Made by a program: the position numbers and the translations under genes. Positions 1 to 7,673 of a stretch of DNA of 64,000 nucleotides are shown here, one piece after another. The notes beneath the pieces are model-generated. The model worked only from the letters and a program-made list of their open reading frames with translations. It did not search any database and was not told the DNA's origin. The stretch's first letter is position 1; each line of letters starts with the position of its first letter. The stretch covers positions 248,001 through 312,000 of the forward strand of contig JAWLHK010000001.1 of assembly GCA_041690355.1 (NCBI GenBank). Direction: 5' to 3'. Source of the DNA: JAWLHK01 sp041690355 [NCBI: bacterium]. GTDB taxonomy: Bacteria; J088; JAWLBW01.

Positions 1-1
1 G

Positions 2-913
2 CCCGGCTACTGGAACGGCAGGATGGCCTGGGATCGGGCCGACGGCATGGGGGCGCGAAGCCCGGCGCTCTCGTACTCGAATTCCTACCAGGCTTGGCGA
101 ATCGCCCGCCTCGACGGACACCTGGCCTACGAAATCTCGTCCGAGGAACCCCTGCCCCCGACGGACCGAACGTGGAACGTCTACAAGAACGGAATTGCGC
201 CGGCGCCTGAGATAGTGATCCACCACTGCGATCCGAGAGAGCCTTGCCCCGCGCCCAACGTTGTCTTCGTGCTCGGCGGACCCGGCGCCGGCAAGGGAAC
301 CATGTGCGAGCTCGCCGAACATCAGCTCGGGTGGACGCACCTGTCTGCCGGGGCCCTGTTGCGCGCCGAGCAGGAGGCGGGCGGGCCGATGGCGGCGTCC
401 ATCCGCGAGATTCTCGATGCCGGAAAGCTGGTCCCCAGCCACGTCACCGTGGGGCTGCTCAAGCAGGCCATGGAGAACGTCACCCGGAAGACGGGGAAGA
501 GGAACTTTCTGATCGACGGATTCCCCCGCTCGCTCGCCAACCTCGAAGGCTGGCTCGAGGTCTTCGGCCGCGAGGCGGCGCTTCCGAAGATGCTGTATCT
601 GGAGTGCCCCTTTCCCGTCCTCGAAAAGCGCATTCTGGGGCGCGCCAAGTACTCAGACCGCAGCGATGACAACGTGGAGAGCATCAAGCTGCGGTTCGAC
701 ACCTTCAAAGCAGAGACGCTGCCCACAGTGGACTACTTCAAGCGCGAAGGCCGGTGTGTCGAGGTCGACACCAGTCAGGACCGCCAGGCCGTCTATGCCC
801 TCGTCCGCGAACACCTCGCGGAATACACGGAGAGGGACTGCGCCGAAAAGCCCCTCACCGAGCGCTCGGAAATCCTTCTCGGTCTGCGGCCGTACCCCGA
901 ACGACTCAAGTGA
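2..913 (+). CDS. UMP-CMP kinase-like nucleoside monophosphate kinase, 5'-truncated by window edge
   Basis: Predicted to transfer phosphate from ATP to a pyrimidine NMP in the cytosol. Counting from the ATG at 23 (296 aa), the P-loop GGPGAGKGT is at residues 85-93, followed by THLSAG, the NMP-binding FLIDGFPRS and a short lid with RSDDN. FVLGGPGAGKGT, THLSAG, LIDGFPR, NLxGW and RSDDNxES are the wording of eukaryotic UMP-CMP kinases rather than bacterial Adk or Cmk. About 75 residues precede the kinase, with NGR, an aromatic-rich YQAWRI core and TWNVYKNG. The frame is open to the window edge and this motif block starts before the ATG at 23, so the gene probably begins outside the window. About 30 residues trail the kinase fold. 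The stop lies inside a heptamer repeat array. Kinase family is secure; the substrate (UMP/CMP rather than AMP) is inferred. Confidence 0.8.
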   Translation, partial: PGYWNGRMAWDRADGMGARSPALSYSNSYQAWRIARLDGHLAYEISSEEPLPPTDRTWNVYKNGIAPAPEIVIHHCDPREPCPAPNVVFVLGGPGAGKGTMCELAEHQLGWTHLSAGALLRAEQEAGGPMAASIREILDAGKLVPSHVTVGLLKQAMENVTRKTGKRNFLIDGFPRSLANLEGWLEVFGREAALPKMLYLECPFPVLEKRILGRAKYSDRSDDNVESIKLRFDTFKAETLPTVDYFKREGRCVEVDTSQDRQAVYALVREHLAEYTERDCAEKPLTERSEILLGLRPYPERLK

Positions 914-1066
914 CGAGTTACGAGTGACGAGTGACGAGTTTCAAACAAGGACGTAGAATCCGGCGCCCTTGCTTGATCGGCGCTTGATGCTTAGCGCTTG
1001 GCGCTTCGCCAAGTGACAAGTTTCCGACAAGGACAGAAGAATTCCTGCTCGGCGCTTAGCGCTTAC
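908..1066. repeat. Heptanucleotide tandem repeats, GTGACGA and GCGCTTG families
   Basis: Starting at the stop codon of the kinase, four to five copies of GTGACGA/GTTACGA run to about 940, followed by ACAAGGAC, then GCGCTTG/GCGCTTA heptamers at about 979-1007 and again at 1051-1065, with a second ACAAGGAC between them. The same units recur in ten intergenic places of this window. No gene is visible in 916-1409. Confidence 0.85.
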
Positions 1067-1296
1067 CCCCCCCCTCAATCACCCTGGCGCCGGCGATCGG
1101 GCTTCCTGCATCGGTCACCTCGCCGGTCGCATCCCCATCGATCCGCACGGGACGCGCAGCCGTTGGATTCGGCCGTGCGCGCGAGCGTTTCGAAGGCCGC
1201 TGGGTGGCAAAGAGAATGGAATTGCGGCCTACGGCCTCTTGCGTTGGCGATAGTGCAACCTGTCGACAACCGGAACACTGCATCGTTTCGTTACGT

Positions 1297-1325
1297 TTGA
1301 CACTTGGGGACGACGACTGTACCCT
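1297..1325 (+). promoter_or_regulatory. Sigma70-like promoter for the DUF4215 lipoprotein gene
   Basis: TTGACA at 1297-1302, a 17-bp spacer and TACCCT at 1320-1325. It would give a leader of about 78 nt before the ATG at 1410. The -35 is perfect and the -10 is weak. Nothing else is seen between 1067 and 1409. Confidence 0.5.
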
Positions 1326-1409
1326 GCCCTCAACAGACTTGGCTCTCCCGGGAGCACCCCGATTTCTTTCGGAAGCATTATCGCGCTGCGATCCACAGAA
1401 GGGTTACCG

Positions 1410-3761
1410 ATGGACCAGACTCGACGCTCGGCTGCTTGCTTCATCATCCTTGTACTGTCCGCCGTTCTTCTGTCGTGTTCGGCCGAAACCGACCCACAAC
1501 CCGTTCACCAGAACGTTTGCGGTGACGGCGTCGTCAGCGGCGCCGAAGTCTGCGATGACGGCAACCGCGATACCGAGAAAACGTGTGCCGACGGCGTCCC
1601 TGCGTGCGTCGCCTGCAACGATTCGTGCACCGGTTTCGAAAACCTCGTCGGAAACTGGTGCGGCGACGGGATAGTGAACGGCAGCGAGGTCTGCGACGAC
1701 GGCAATCTGCTCACCGAAACGGCCTGCCCGGCGGGCACCGCCTCCTGCACGCTCTGCAGCGCCGACTGCTCGCAAGAGCTCTCGCTGACGGGCCCGGTTT
1801 GCGGCGACGGTAAAGTCAACGGTACAGAAGTATGCGACGACGGCAACACCTTGACAGAGACGCGCTGTCCTGGCGGCGCGGCCAGCTGCACCGCATGCGA
1901 TTCGACCTGTACGATTCCGCTGACGTTACCGGGGGGGTTCTGCGGCGACGGCGTCAAACAAGCCTCTGAAGTCTGCGATGACGGCAACGCCGTAACCGAA
2001 ACCCAGTGCCCCTACGGCCAACCGGATTGCACGCGGTGCAATGCGACCTGTACGCAGACGCTCGTGTTGACCGGCCCCTGGTGCGGCGATACGCAAACGA
2101 CCAACGGCGAAGTCTGTGACGACGGCAACACGACGACCGAGGGCGCCTGCCCCTACGGTACGGCGTCGTGCACGCGCTGCGACGCGGCCTGCGCCACCTC
2201 GATGCAGCTCGTCGGCGGCTACTGCGGCGACGGCGTTCAGAACGGGAGCGAAGTCTGCGACGACGGCAATACGACGACCGAGATGGAGTGTCCCTACGGT
2301 CAGGCGACCTGCAGCCGGTGCGACGCGACGTGCTCTACAGTCTTGAACCTGAGTGGCGCGTACTGCGGCGACAATACAAAGAACGGGCCGGAAGCCTGCG
2401 ACGACGGCAACACCACCACCGAGACAAGCTGCCCCTACGGCTCCCCGAGCTGCACCGCCTGCGACGCGAACTGTTCGACACCCATGACGCTCGGCGGTCA
2501 ATTCTGCGGCGACGGCGTGACCAACGGTTCGGAGGTGTGCGATGACGGCAACACCGTCGACGAGACCAGCTGTCCCTACGGGCAAGCGACTTGCACGCGT
2601 TGCAACGCGACGTGTTCCGAGACACTCAGCCTGACCGGCGCGCACTGCGGCGACAACGCGGTGAACGACCCCTCCGAGGCGTGCGACGACGGCAACCGGG
2701 TCACCGAGATGACCTGCGATTACGGCACGGCAACCTGCAACCGCTGTGACGCCGCGTGCAGCCTGCAATATACGGTTGCCGGTGCCTATTGCGGCGACGG
2801 CGCCAGGAATGGCCCTGAAACCTGCGACGACGGCAACACCACGACCGAAACGAGCTGCCCCTACGGTGAGGCGAGCTGCGTGCGGTGCGCCGGCGACTGC
2901 AGCGAAACGCTCGCCCTCTCGGGCGCCTACTGCGGCGACAACTCGGTGAACGATCCCTCTGAGACGTGCGACGACGGAAACCAGGTCACCGAAACCAGCT
3001 GCCCCTACGGTGAGGCGAGCTGCACGCGGTGCAGCGCCGACTGCTCGACGATTCTGACGCTCGGCGGCAATCATTGCGGCGACGGCTCGGTCAACGACGC
3101 ATCGGAGACGTGCGACGACGGCAACACCACCACCGAGTCGGAGTGCCCGTACGGCCTGGCGACCTGCACGCGTTGCACCGACGACTGCAGCACGCCCTTG
3201 TGGCTCAGCGGGGCCTACTGCGGCGACGGCATCGTCAACGGTTCGGAGGTCTGTGACGACCTGAACGCCAACGCGTGCGGCACGTGCAATCAGACGTGCA
3301 GCGAGGCGCAATTGGCGGTGGCCACCGGCAGCATCACGGCCATCGCGGGCTCATCGATCGCCGACGGCGAAATCTTCTGGTTGAGCGACGGCATCAATCC
3401 GCCGGTTACCTTCGAGTTCGACAAGAACTCCTCGGTGGGAGCGGGGCGTACCGCCGTGATTATCTCGAACGTCATGACAGCCAATCAGGTTGCAACGGAG
3501 GTTGCGTCGGCGATTAACGGCGCCGCCTCGCTCAACATCTCGGCCGGCGCAACCGGTGCGACCATCGCTTTGAGCAACGACCTGCAGGGAAGCATCGGCA
3601 ACCAGACCATCATGGAGCAGGTCACGAACAGCGGATTCGTCGTGAGCGGGATGTCGGGCGGAAAAGGGTATGACTGCACAGCCGGCATCGCGTGTACGGT
3701 CAACGCCGACTGCAGCCATGGCTTGACGTGCCTGCCGACGAACGTTTGCGGCGTTCCCTGA
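1410..3761 (+). CDS. DUF4215 cysteine-repeat lipoprotein
   Basis: 783 aa, probably surface- or outer-membrane-anchored. Residues 1-23 form a lipoprotein signal (RR, hydrophobic stretch, LLSC lipobox), then 13 tandem units of about 42 residues follow the pattern CGDGxxNGxExCDDGNTxTExxCPYGxxxCTxCxxxC, i.e. DUF4215 (Myxococcus cysteine-rich repeat), each rich in cysteines expected to form disulfides and in Asp/Asn suited to Ca2+ binding. The last ~140 residues are non-repetitive (GSITAIAGSSIADGE...), then a short Cys-containing tail TVNADCSHGLTC. The ATG at 1410 is chosen because it starts the signal peptide directly. The gene stands alone between the repeat-rich gap upstream and a convergent tetR. 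Function unknown; such proteins are usually adhesins or surface decoration in predatory or social bacteria. Domain call secure, role inferred. Confidence 0.88.
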   Translation: MDQTRRSAACFIILVLSAVLLSCSAETDPQPVHQNVCGDGVVSGAEVCDDGNRDTEKTCADGVPACVACNDSCTGFENLVGNWCGDGIVNGSEVCDDGNLLTETACPAGTASCTLCSADCSQELSLTGPVCGDGKVNGTEVCDDGNTLTETRCPGGAASCTACDSTCTIPLTLPGGFCGDGVKQASEVCDDGNAVTETQCPYGQPDCTRCNATCTQTLVLTGPWCGDTQTTNGEVCDDGNTTTEGACPYGTASCTRCDAACATSMQLVGGYCGDGVQNGSEVCDDGNTTTEMECPYGQATCSRCDATCSTVLNLSGAYCGDNTKNGPEACDDGNTTTETSCPYGSPSCTACDANCSTPMTLGGQFCGDGVTNGSEVCDDGNTVDETSCPYGQATCTRCNATCSETLSLTGAHCGDNAVNDPSEACDDGNRVTEMTCDYGTATCNRCDAACSLQYTVAGAYCGDGARNGPETCDDGNTTTETSCPYGEASCVRCAGDCSETLALSGAYCGDNSVNDPSETCDDGNQVTETSCPYGEASCTRCSADCSTILTLGGNHCGDGSVNDASETCDDGNTTTESECPYGLATCTRCTDDCSTPLWLSGAYCGDGIVNGSEVCDDLNANACGTCNQTCSEAQLAVATGSITAIAGSSIADGEIFWLSDGINPPVTFEFDKNSSVGAGRTAVIISNVMTANQVATEVASAINGAASLNISAGATGATIALSNDLQGSIGNQTIMEQVTNSGFVVSGMSGGKGYDCTAGIACTVNADCSHGLTCLPTNVCGVP

Positions 3762-3793
3762 AGCGGCTCCATACCCCTCTCCTTTCGCCCCCC

Positions 3794-3918
3794 AAATGGG
3801 AAACCGTTTCCCATTTCGGAAATTAATTTCCAGGAGCGTGGTATGCAGGCACACCCCAACCAGTGCAATTGATTGCACTGACGGACCCCGTGTGGAAGCA
3901 TGCGCATTCCGCACGGGG
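3794..3918. terminator. Cluster of four consecutive palindromes between convergent genes
   Basis: Four separate dyads lie in the 209-bp gap between two convergent genes: AAATGGGAAA/TTTCCCATTT with a 3-nt loop (3794-3816); the 14-bp palindrome GGAAATTAATTTCC (3818-3831); CAGTGCAAT/ATTGCACTG with a 2-nt loop (3861-3880); and a 12-bp stem CCCCGTGTGGAA/TTCCGCACGGGG (3886-3918). One or more may be bidirectional terminators, but none has a T-tract and four in a row is unusual. Confidence 0.55.
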
Positions 3919-3970
3919 ATTCCGCCCGCGTGCCCCCTCGGCCAGCCGTGATTTCAGTCGGGCGCGTGCC

Positions 3971-4606
3971 CTACCCGAAGAACAGGCGCGAGAGAAACTC
4001 TGCGTGCTGCTCGATCGTCTGCTCGGACGATGGGTCGGTGCCGGTCACGGCGGCGCACTCCGAGGCGGCCGTGAAGATGTTTGACGCGGCGCCGAGGTAG
4101 GCGTAATAGTAGTGGGCCGGCGGCGCCGCGGGGATCAGCTTCAGGGCCACCGCTTTGGCCGCCATGCGCTGGAAGTCGCGGAACAGCGGCTTGAGGTGCG
4201 CCTCGGTGAGCCACTGCATGCGCGAGGATTGGAACTGCCCCTCGTGCACCATGATGCGCATCTGTTCGGGATGGCGCGCGGCGAAGCGCACAAAGCTCTT
4301 GAGGTTCTCGCGGATCCGCCGCTCGGGCGCCAGACGGGCGACGGCGGCGTCGGCTTCGCGCAGGTAGTTCCGGAGCCGGGTGAAGTGGTAGTCGACCGCC
4401 GCCTTCCACAGGTTCTCTTTGCTCCCGAAGTAGTAGGGAATGAGCCCCACGTTCTCGCCCGCGCGCTCGGCGATGCGCCGGACACTGGCGCCCTCGAAAC
4501 CGTGTGCGGCGAAATCCTGCACGGCGGCTTCGAGAATGCGCTGCCGGGTCGCCTCGCCCCGGTCCTGGACGGGGCGGCGAACCTTCGATGGGGCGGTGGT
4601 CTTCAT
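3971..4606 (-). CDS. TetR-family transcriptional regulator
   Basis: 211 aa. An N-terminal TetR helix-turn-helix occupies about residues 17-65 (RQRILEAAVQDFAAHGF, GASVRRIAERAGENVGLIPYYFGSKENLW), followed by an all-helical ligand-binding domain resembling the CerR/YbiH-type C-terminal domain (RIMVHEG, HYYYAYLGAASNIF). The ATG at 4606 is chosen: the frame stays open to 5131, but the HTH lies immediately after this start and the extension overlaps the divergent gene. It is transcribed away from the Ig-like lipoprotein gene at 4673; the 66-bp gap holds a perfect palindrome that is the obvious operator, so it probably represses itself and perhaps the lipoprotein gene. The ligand cannot be deduced. 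Confidence 0.9.
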   Translation of the reverse strand: MKTTAPSKVRRPVQDRGEATRQRILEAAVQDFAAHGFEGASVRRIAERAGENVGLIPYYFGSKENLWKAAVDYHFTRLRNYLREADAAVARLAPERRIRENLKSFVRFAARHPEQMRIMVHEGQFQSSRMQWLTEAHLKPLFRDFQRMAAKAVALKLIPAAPPAHYYYAYLGAASNIFTAASECAAVTGTDPSSEQTIEQHAEFLSRLFFG

Positions 4607-4627
4607 AGGCGTTCGCTTGACAGAAAG

Positions 4628-4645
4628 TTTATACGATCGTATAAA
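4628..4645. promoter_or_regulatory. Perfect 18-bp palindromic operator for the TetR regulator
   Basis: TTTATACGATCGTATAAA is fully symmetric and lies in the divergent intergenic region, 22 bp before the tetR start and 27 bp before the lipoprotein start. Its size and AT-rich arms suit a TetR dimer; assignment to the adjacent regulator is inference from position. Confidence 0.75.
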
Positions 4646-4672
4646 AAATGACAACTCTGCGTTGAGGCCTTC

Positions 4673-7441
4673 ATGACGAACCGCTCCCTCTCCCTCCCGT
4701 TTGCCGCCCTGCTCGTTTTCCTGGCGGGCTGTCCCACGCCGGATCCCGGCGGAGAGAACACATCCACGACGACGATCACCCTTGCAGGAGCGGCCGTCAC
4801 GACCGAGGAAGACACGCCGCTGCGTATCCAGCTGACGCCGGCCGTTACGGGAGATCCCGGCTCGCCCGTGGAGTTGATTCTCGCGGAGCCGCCCGCGCAT
4901 GGCACGGTCGCGCTCACCGAGGGCGTCTTCACGTACACACCGGAGGCAGACTATGCCGGCCCCGACGCCTTCCGGGCGCGGGCCCGGGCCGGCGACATCG
5001 AAAGCGCCGTCGCGCTCGTGGAAATCACCGTCAACCCGGTCAACGATGCGCCCACCGCCGCCGACGACGCTTACGCATTGCAGGAAGACAAGCCCTTCTC
5101 GCCGCTGCTCGGCCTGCTCGTCAACGACCACGACGTCGACGGCGACCTGCTCGAGGCGAGCGTGGTCACCCCGCCGTCACACGGAACGTTGATCCTGGCG
5201 CCTGAGGGAACCTTCCTCTATACCCCCGACCCCGACTACTTCGGGGCCGACTCGTTTACGTATCAGGTCTCCGACGGCGCCGACAGCGCCAGCGCCGCGG
5301 TCGCGCTCGACGTGGCGCCCGTCAACGACGCCCCCTCCCTCGAGTCGGCCACGCTGGGCGGCGCCTTCCATGGCGGCGTGACCGCCTACGTCACGGCGGC
5401 GGGCTGGAGCGACGCCGACCTCGATCCGCCGGGGTACTTCTACCGCTGGGTCGTCGACGGCGTCACCGTGCCGGTGGCGGGCGCCGTTCTCCCCGCGACC
5501 TACGTGACTAGCGGCGCCGTGCTGCAGCCGTTCGTCACCCCCTTCGACGGCCGGATGGCAGGGGCCGAGGTCGCCGCCGCGCCCGTGACGGTTCCCAACC
5601 GCGCACCCATGGCGTTCAACGCGGAATACACCGTGACGGCGCCGCATCCCCTCGAAGCGACGCTCGAGGCGGTCGACGCCGATGGCGACGCGCTCACCTA
5701 CGAGATCGTGACCGCCCCGGAGCACGGCGCGCTCACGCTGGGGTACGGTGGCGCCGTCACCTACACGCCGCTTCTGGGCTACGTCGGCGCCGACAGCTTC
5801 GCCTTCCGCGTCTCCGACGGCACCGGTATGTCGAACACAGCCCTGGTGTCGCTCACGATCGACCCCGTGCCGCTCCCGGCGTCCATTCCTCATCGCTATG
5901 GCATCGCTTCGGGACCGCTCCCCGCCTCGGCCTGCGATCTCGACCGCGCCTTCGGCATCGTCAGCATGTCGCCCGCCACCGACGCCGTTCTCCAACCGAA
6001 CACGACCTACGACTTCACGGCCGTGGTCAGTTACGCGGTGAAGACGACCGAGACCGTCTGGCTCGTCGCCATCGATGACCAGTGGAACTTTCACGACCCG
6101 CTGCCCGCCGAAGAGATAACGCTCGAGCCGTCGAACGGCTGCGCGCAGACGACCGTCAGCCTGCATGGCGTCACGACCGGGACGTCAGGCTCGATTGAGA
6201 TCAAGCTCGATGGCAGCAACGGCGGCGGCGAGGGCATCACCGGCCAGGCGGTGACCTACTTCATTGCGGGGGCGCCGTCGGTACGCGTCGTGGCTACCGA
6301 TCACCCGCTCGACGAACCCCTCGTGCTCGGCCCCGACAGTACGACCACGGTCACGTTCCTCGTCGCCTGGAACAACGTGCCCGACGGCTGGGCGGGACCG
6401 ATTCAGACCTACTCCCCATCTTTGAGTAACTTCGAGGGAAACTGGTTCGCCCTGTACCCGGGCGCCGGCACGGCCACGGTCACCGTCAGGGTGCGGCCGG
6501 GCCGCTGTACCGACGATTTCTCGGTCGTGGGCTTCGGGGTCACCAACCCTGATTGGAGCGTCGGCTCGTGGGAGCAGGTGAGCGTGTACTATACCTCGGC
6601 CAACGTCATGGTCAAGGGCATGACGACCTGGGCGCAGACCCTCTCGTCGGCGCCCCAGGACCATGCCATGGACGTGCAGAACTGCACCGCCGCGCCCATG
6701 CAGGTCACCGTCGCGACGCAGAGTTCGTGGATCTATCCGCAGGCGGCGACCGTCACGATCGCACCGGGGGCCACGCAGGCGGTCACCTACGCCACCGACG
6801 CGCAGAGTCTCGCCGCGGGCATCCACGCGGGTTCGCTCGACCTGCAATTGTCCGGCGCCGACATGCGAAGGGTGCCGATCCGTCTGATCGCCGCCTCTGG
6901 CTCGTACGTCGCCATGCCCACGACCTTCGCCTGGATGACCGAAGCCGTGACGCCCGACGCGCTCGTGAGCTGGTTCGGCGAAGACGAGGTCAACCACGCC
7001 ATCGCGCTCCCCTTCCCCTTTCCCTACTACGGCGTCACCGCCGACACGATCTATGTCAACACAAACGGCTACGTGACGTTCGGCCTCGAGTCTGACAGCG
7101 ATTACGGCGCGAGCACGCCGCCGGTCAGCCGGCTCCCCCTGGCGTTCTTCGTGAACTGGAACGACCTGAATCCCGACGCCGGCCAGGGCATCTACGTGGC
7201 CACGCTGGGCACGGCGCCGAACCGGGTCTTCGTCGTCACCTGGGATCAGATCGGCGACTGGGGCGACGCGGCGACGACCCGCACGGGGCAGCTCGTGCTC
7301 TACGAAAACTCCGACACCTTGCTCGTTCAGTACGCGACGGTGCAGGCGAACGACCGCTATGGAACGAACGTGGGCGACGGACTCGCGGCCACCATCTGGA
7401 CCCCCACCGATCAGAGCGCGTTCCTCGTCTACCCGAACTGA
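4673..7441 (+). CDS. Large lipoprotein with tandem Ig/cadherin-like domains and C-terminal nidogen-like domain
   Basis: 922 aa secreted lipoprotein: signal residues 1-20 end in the lipobox LAGC. Residues ~40-230 carry tandem-95/cadherin-like repeats marked by EDTPL, PPAHGTV..FTYTP, YAGPDAF, VNPVNDAPTA, VNDHDVDGD, PPSHGTL..FLYTPDPDYFGADSFTYQVSDG; a third copy is near 310-400 (PEHGALTL...YVGADSFAFRVSDGTG). The middle (~410-740) is beta-rich without a recognised family. The C-terminal ~150 residues (ALPFPFPYYG, IYVNTNGYVTFG, PLAFFVNWNDLNP, VFVVTWDQIGDW, LLVQYATV) match the nidogen-type extracellular domain. No catalytic domain is visible; an adhesin or surface structural role is likely. Divergent from tetR across a single operator. 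Followed by a hairpin terminator. Confidence 0.85.
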   Translation: MTNRSLSLPFAALLVFLAGCPTPDPGGENTSTTTITLAGAAVTTEEDTPLRIQLTPAVTGDPGSPVELILAEPPAHGTVALTEGVFTYTPEADYAGPDAFRARARAGDIESAVALVEITVNPVNDAPTAADDAYALQEDKPFSPLLGLLVNDHDVDGDLLEASVVTPPSHGTLILAPEGTFLYTPDPDYFGADSFTYQVSDGADSASAAVALDVAPVNDAPSLESATLGGAFHGGVTAYVTAAGWSDADLDPPGYFYRWVVDGVTVPVAGAVLPATYVTSGAVLQPFVTPFDGRMAGAEVAAAPVTVPNRAPMAFNAEYTVTAPHPLEATLEAVDADGDALTYEIVTAPEHGALTLGYGGAVTYTPLLGYVGADSFAFRVSDGTGMSNTALVSLTIDPVPLPASIPHRYGIASGPLPASACDLDRAFGIVSMSPATDAVLQPNTTYDFTAVVSYAVKTTETVWLVAIDDQWNFHDPLPAEEITLEPSNGCAQTTVSLHGVTTGTSGSIEIKLDGSNGGGEGITGQAVTYFIAGAPSVRVVATDHPLDEPLVLGPDSTTTVTFLVAWNNVPDGWAGPIQTYSPSLSNFEGNWFALYPGAGTATVTVRVRPGRCTDDFSVVGFGVTNPDWSVGSWEQVSVYYTSANVMVKGMTTWAQTLSSAPQDHAMDVQNCTAAPMQVTVATQSSWIYPQAATVTIAPGATQAVTYATDAQSLAAGIHAGSLDLQLSGADMRRVPIRLIAASGSYVAMPTTFAWMTEAVTPDALVSWFGEDEVNHAIALPFPFPYYGVTADTIYVNTNGYVTFGLESDSDYGASTPPVSRLPLAFFVNWNDLNPDAGQGIYVATLGTAPNRVFVVTWDQIGDWGDAATTRTGQLVLYENSDTLLVQYATVQANDRYGTNVGDGLAATIWTPTDQSAFLVYPN

Positions 7442-7465
7442 ACCGGGCGCCGGAAGCCATCCATG

Positions 7466-7499
7466 AAAACCCCCGCTTTCCGGTAGGGAAGCGGGGTTT
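7466..7499 (+). terminator. Hairpin terminator after the Ig-like lipoprotein gene
   Basis: AAACCCCCGCTT pairs with AAGCGGGGTTT (one bulged C) 25 bp after the stop codon. There is no long T-run beyond the TTT in the stem. The rest of 7500-7661 shows no gene. Confidence 0.65.
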
Positions 7500-7673
7500 G
7501 GATGCCGTACTCCGTTCCCCCCGACCGCAACGCATGGAATTCATGGTGGAAATCAGCCTGGCCCATTTTCTACACGAATACACACCAACACATTGATTTT
7601 ACTACGCATACTACAGTTCTTGACCTGGATTTTCAACTGGAATCCTGACTGCCTTTTCTGCTAGCATGGAGGC

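Noticed and set aside
908-1066. CRISPR array
   Set aside because: The 7-bp units are contiguous with no spacers, and no cas gene is present.
1926-3311. 461-codon open frame on the minus strand across the DUF4215 gene
   Set aside because: Low-complexity Ala/Arg/Val translation caused by the repeated high-G+C codons of the sense gene; no start signal and no family.
4607-5131. N-terminal extension of TetR by 175 residues
   Set aside because: It overlaps the divergent lipoprotein gene and crosses the operator; translation is low complexity.
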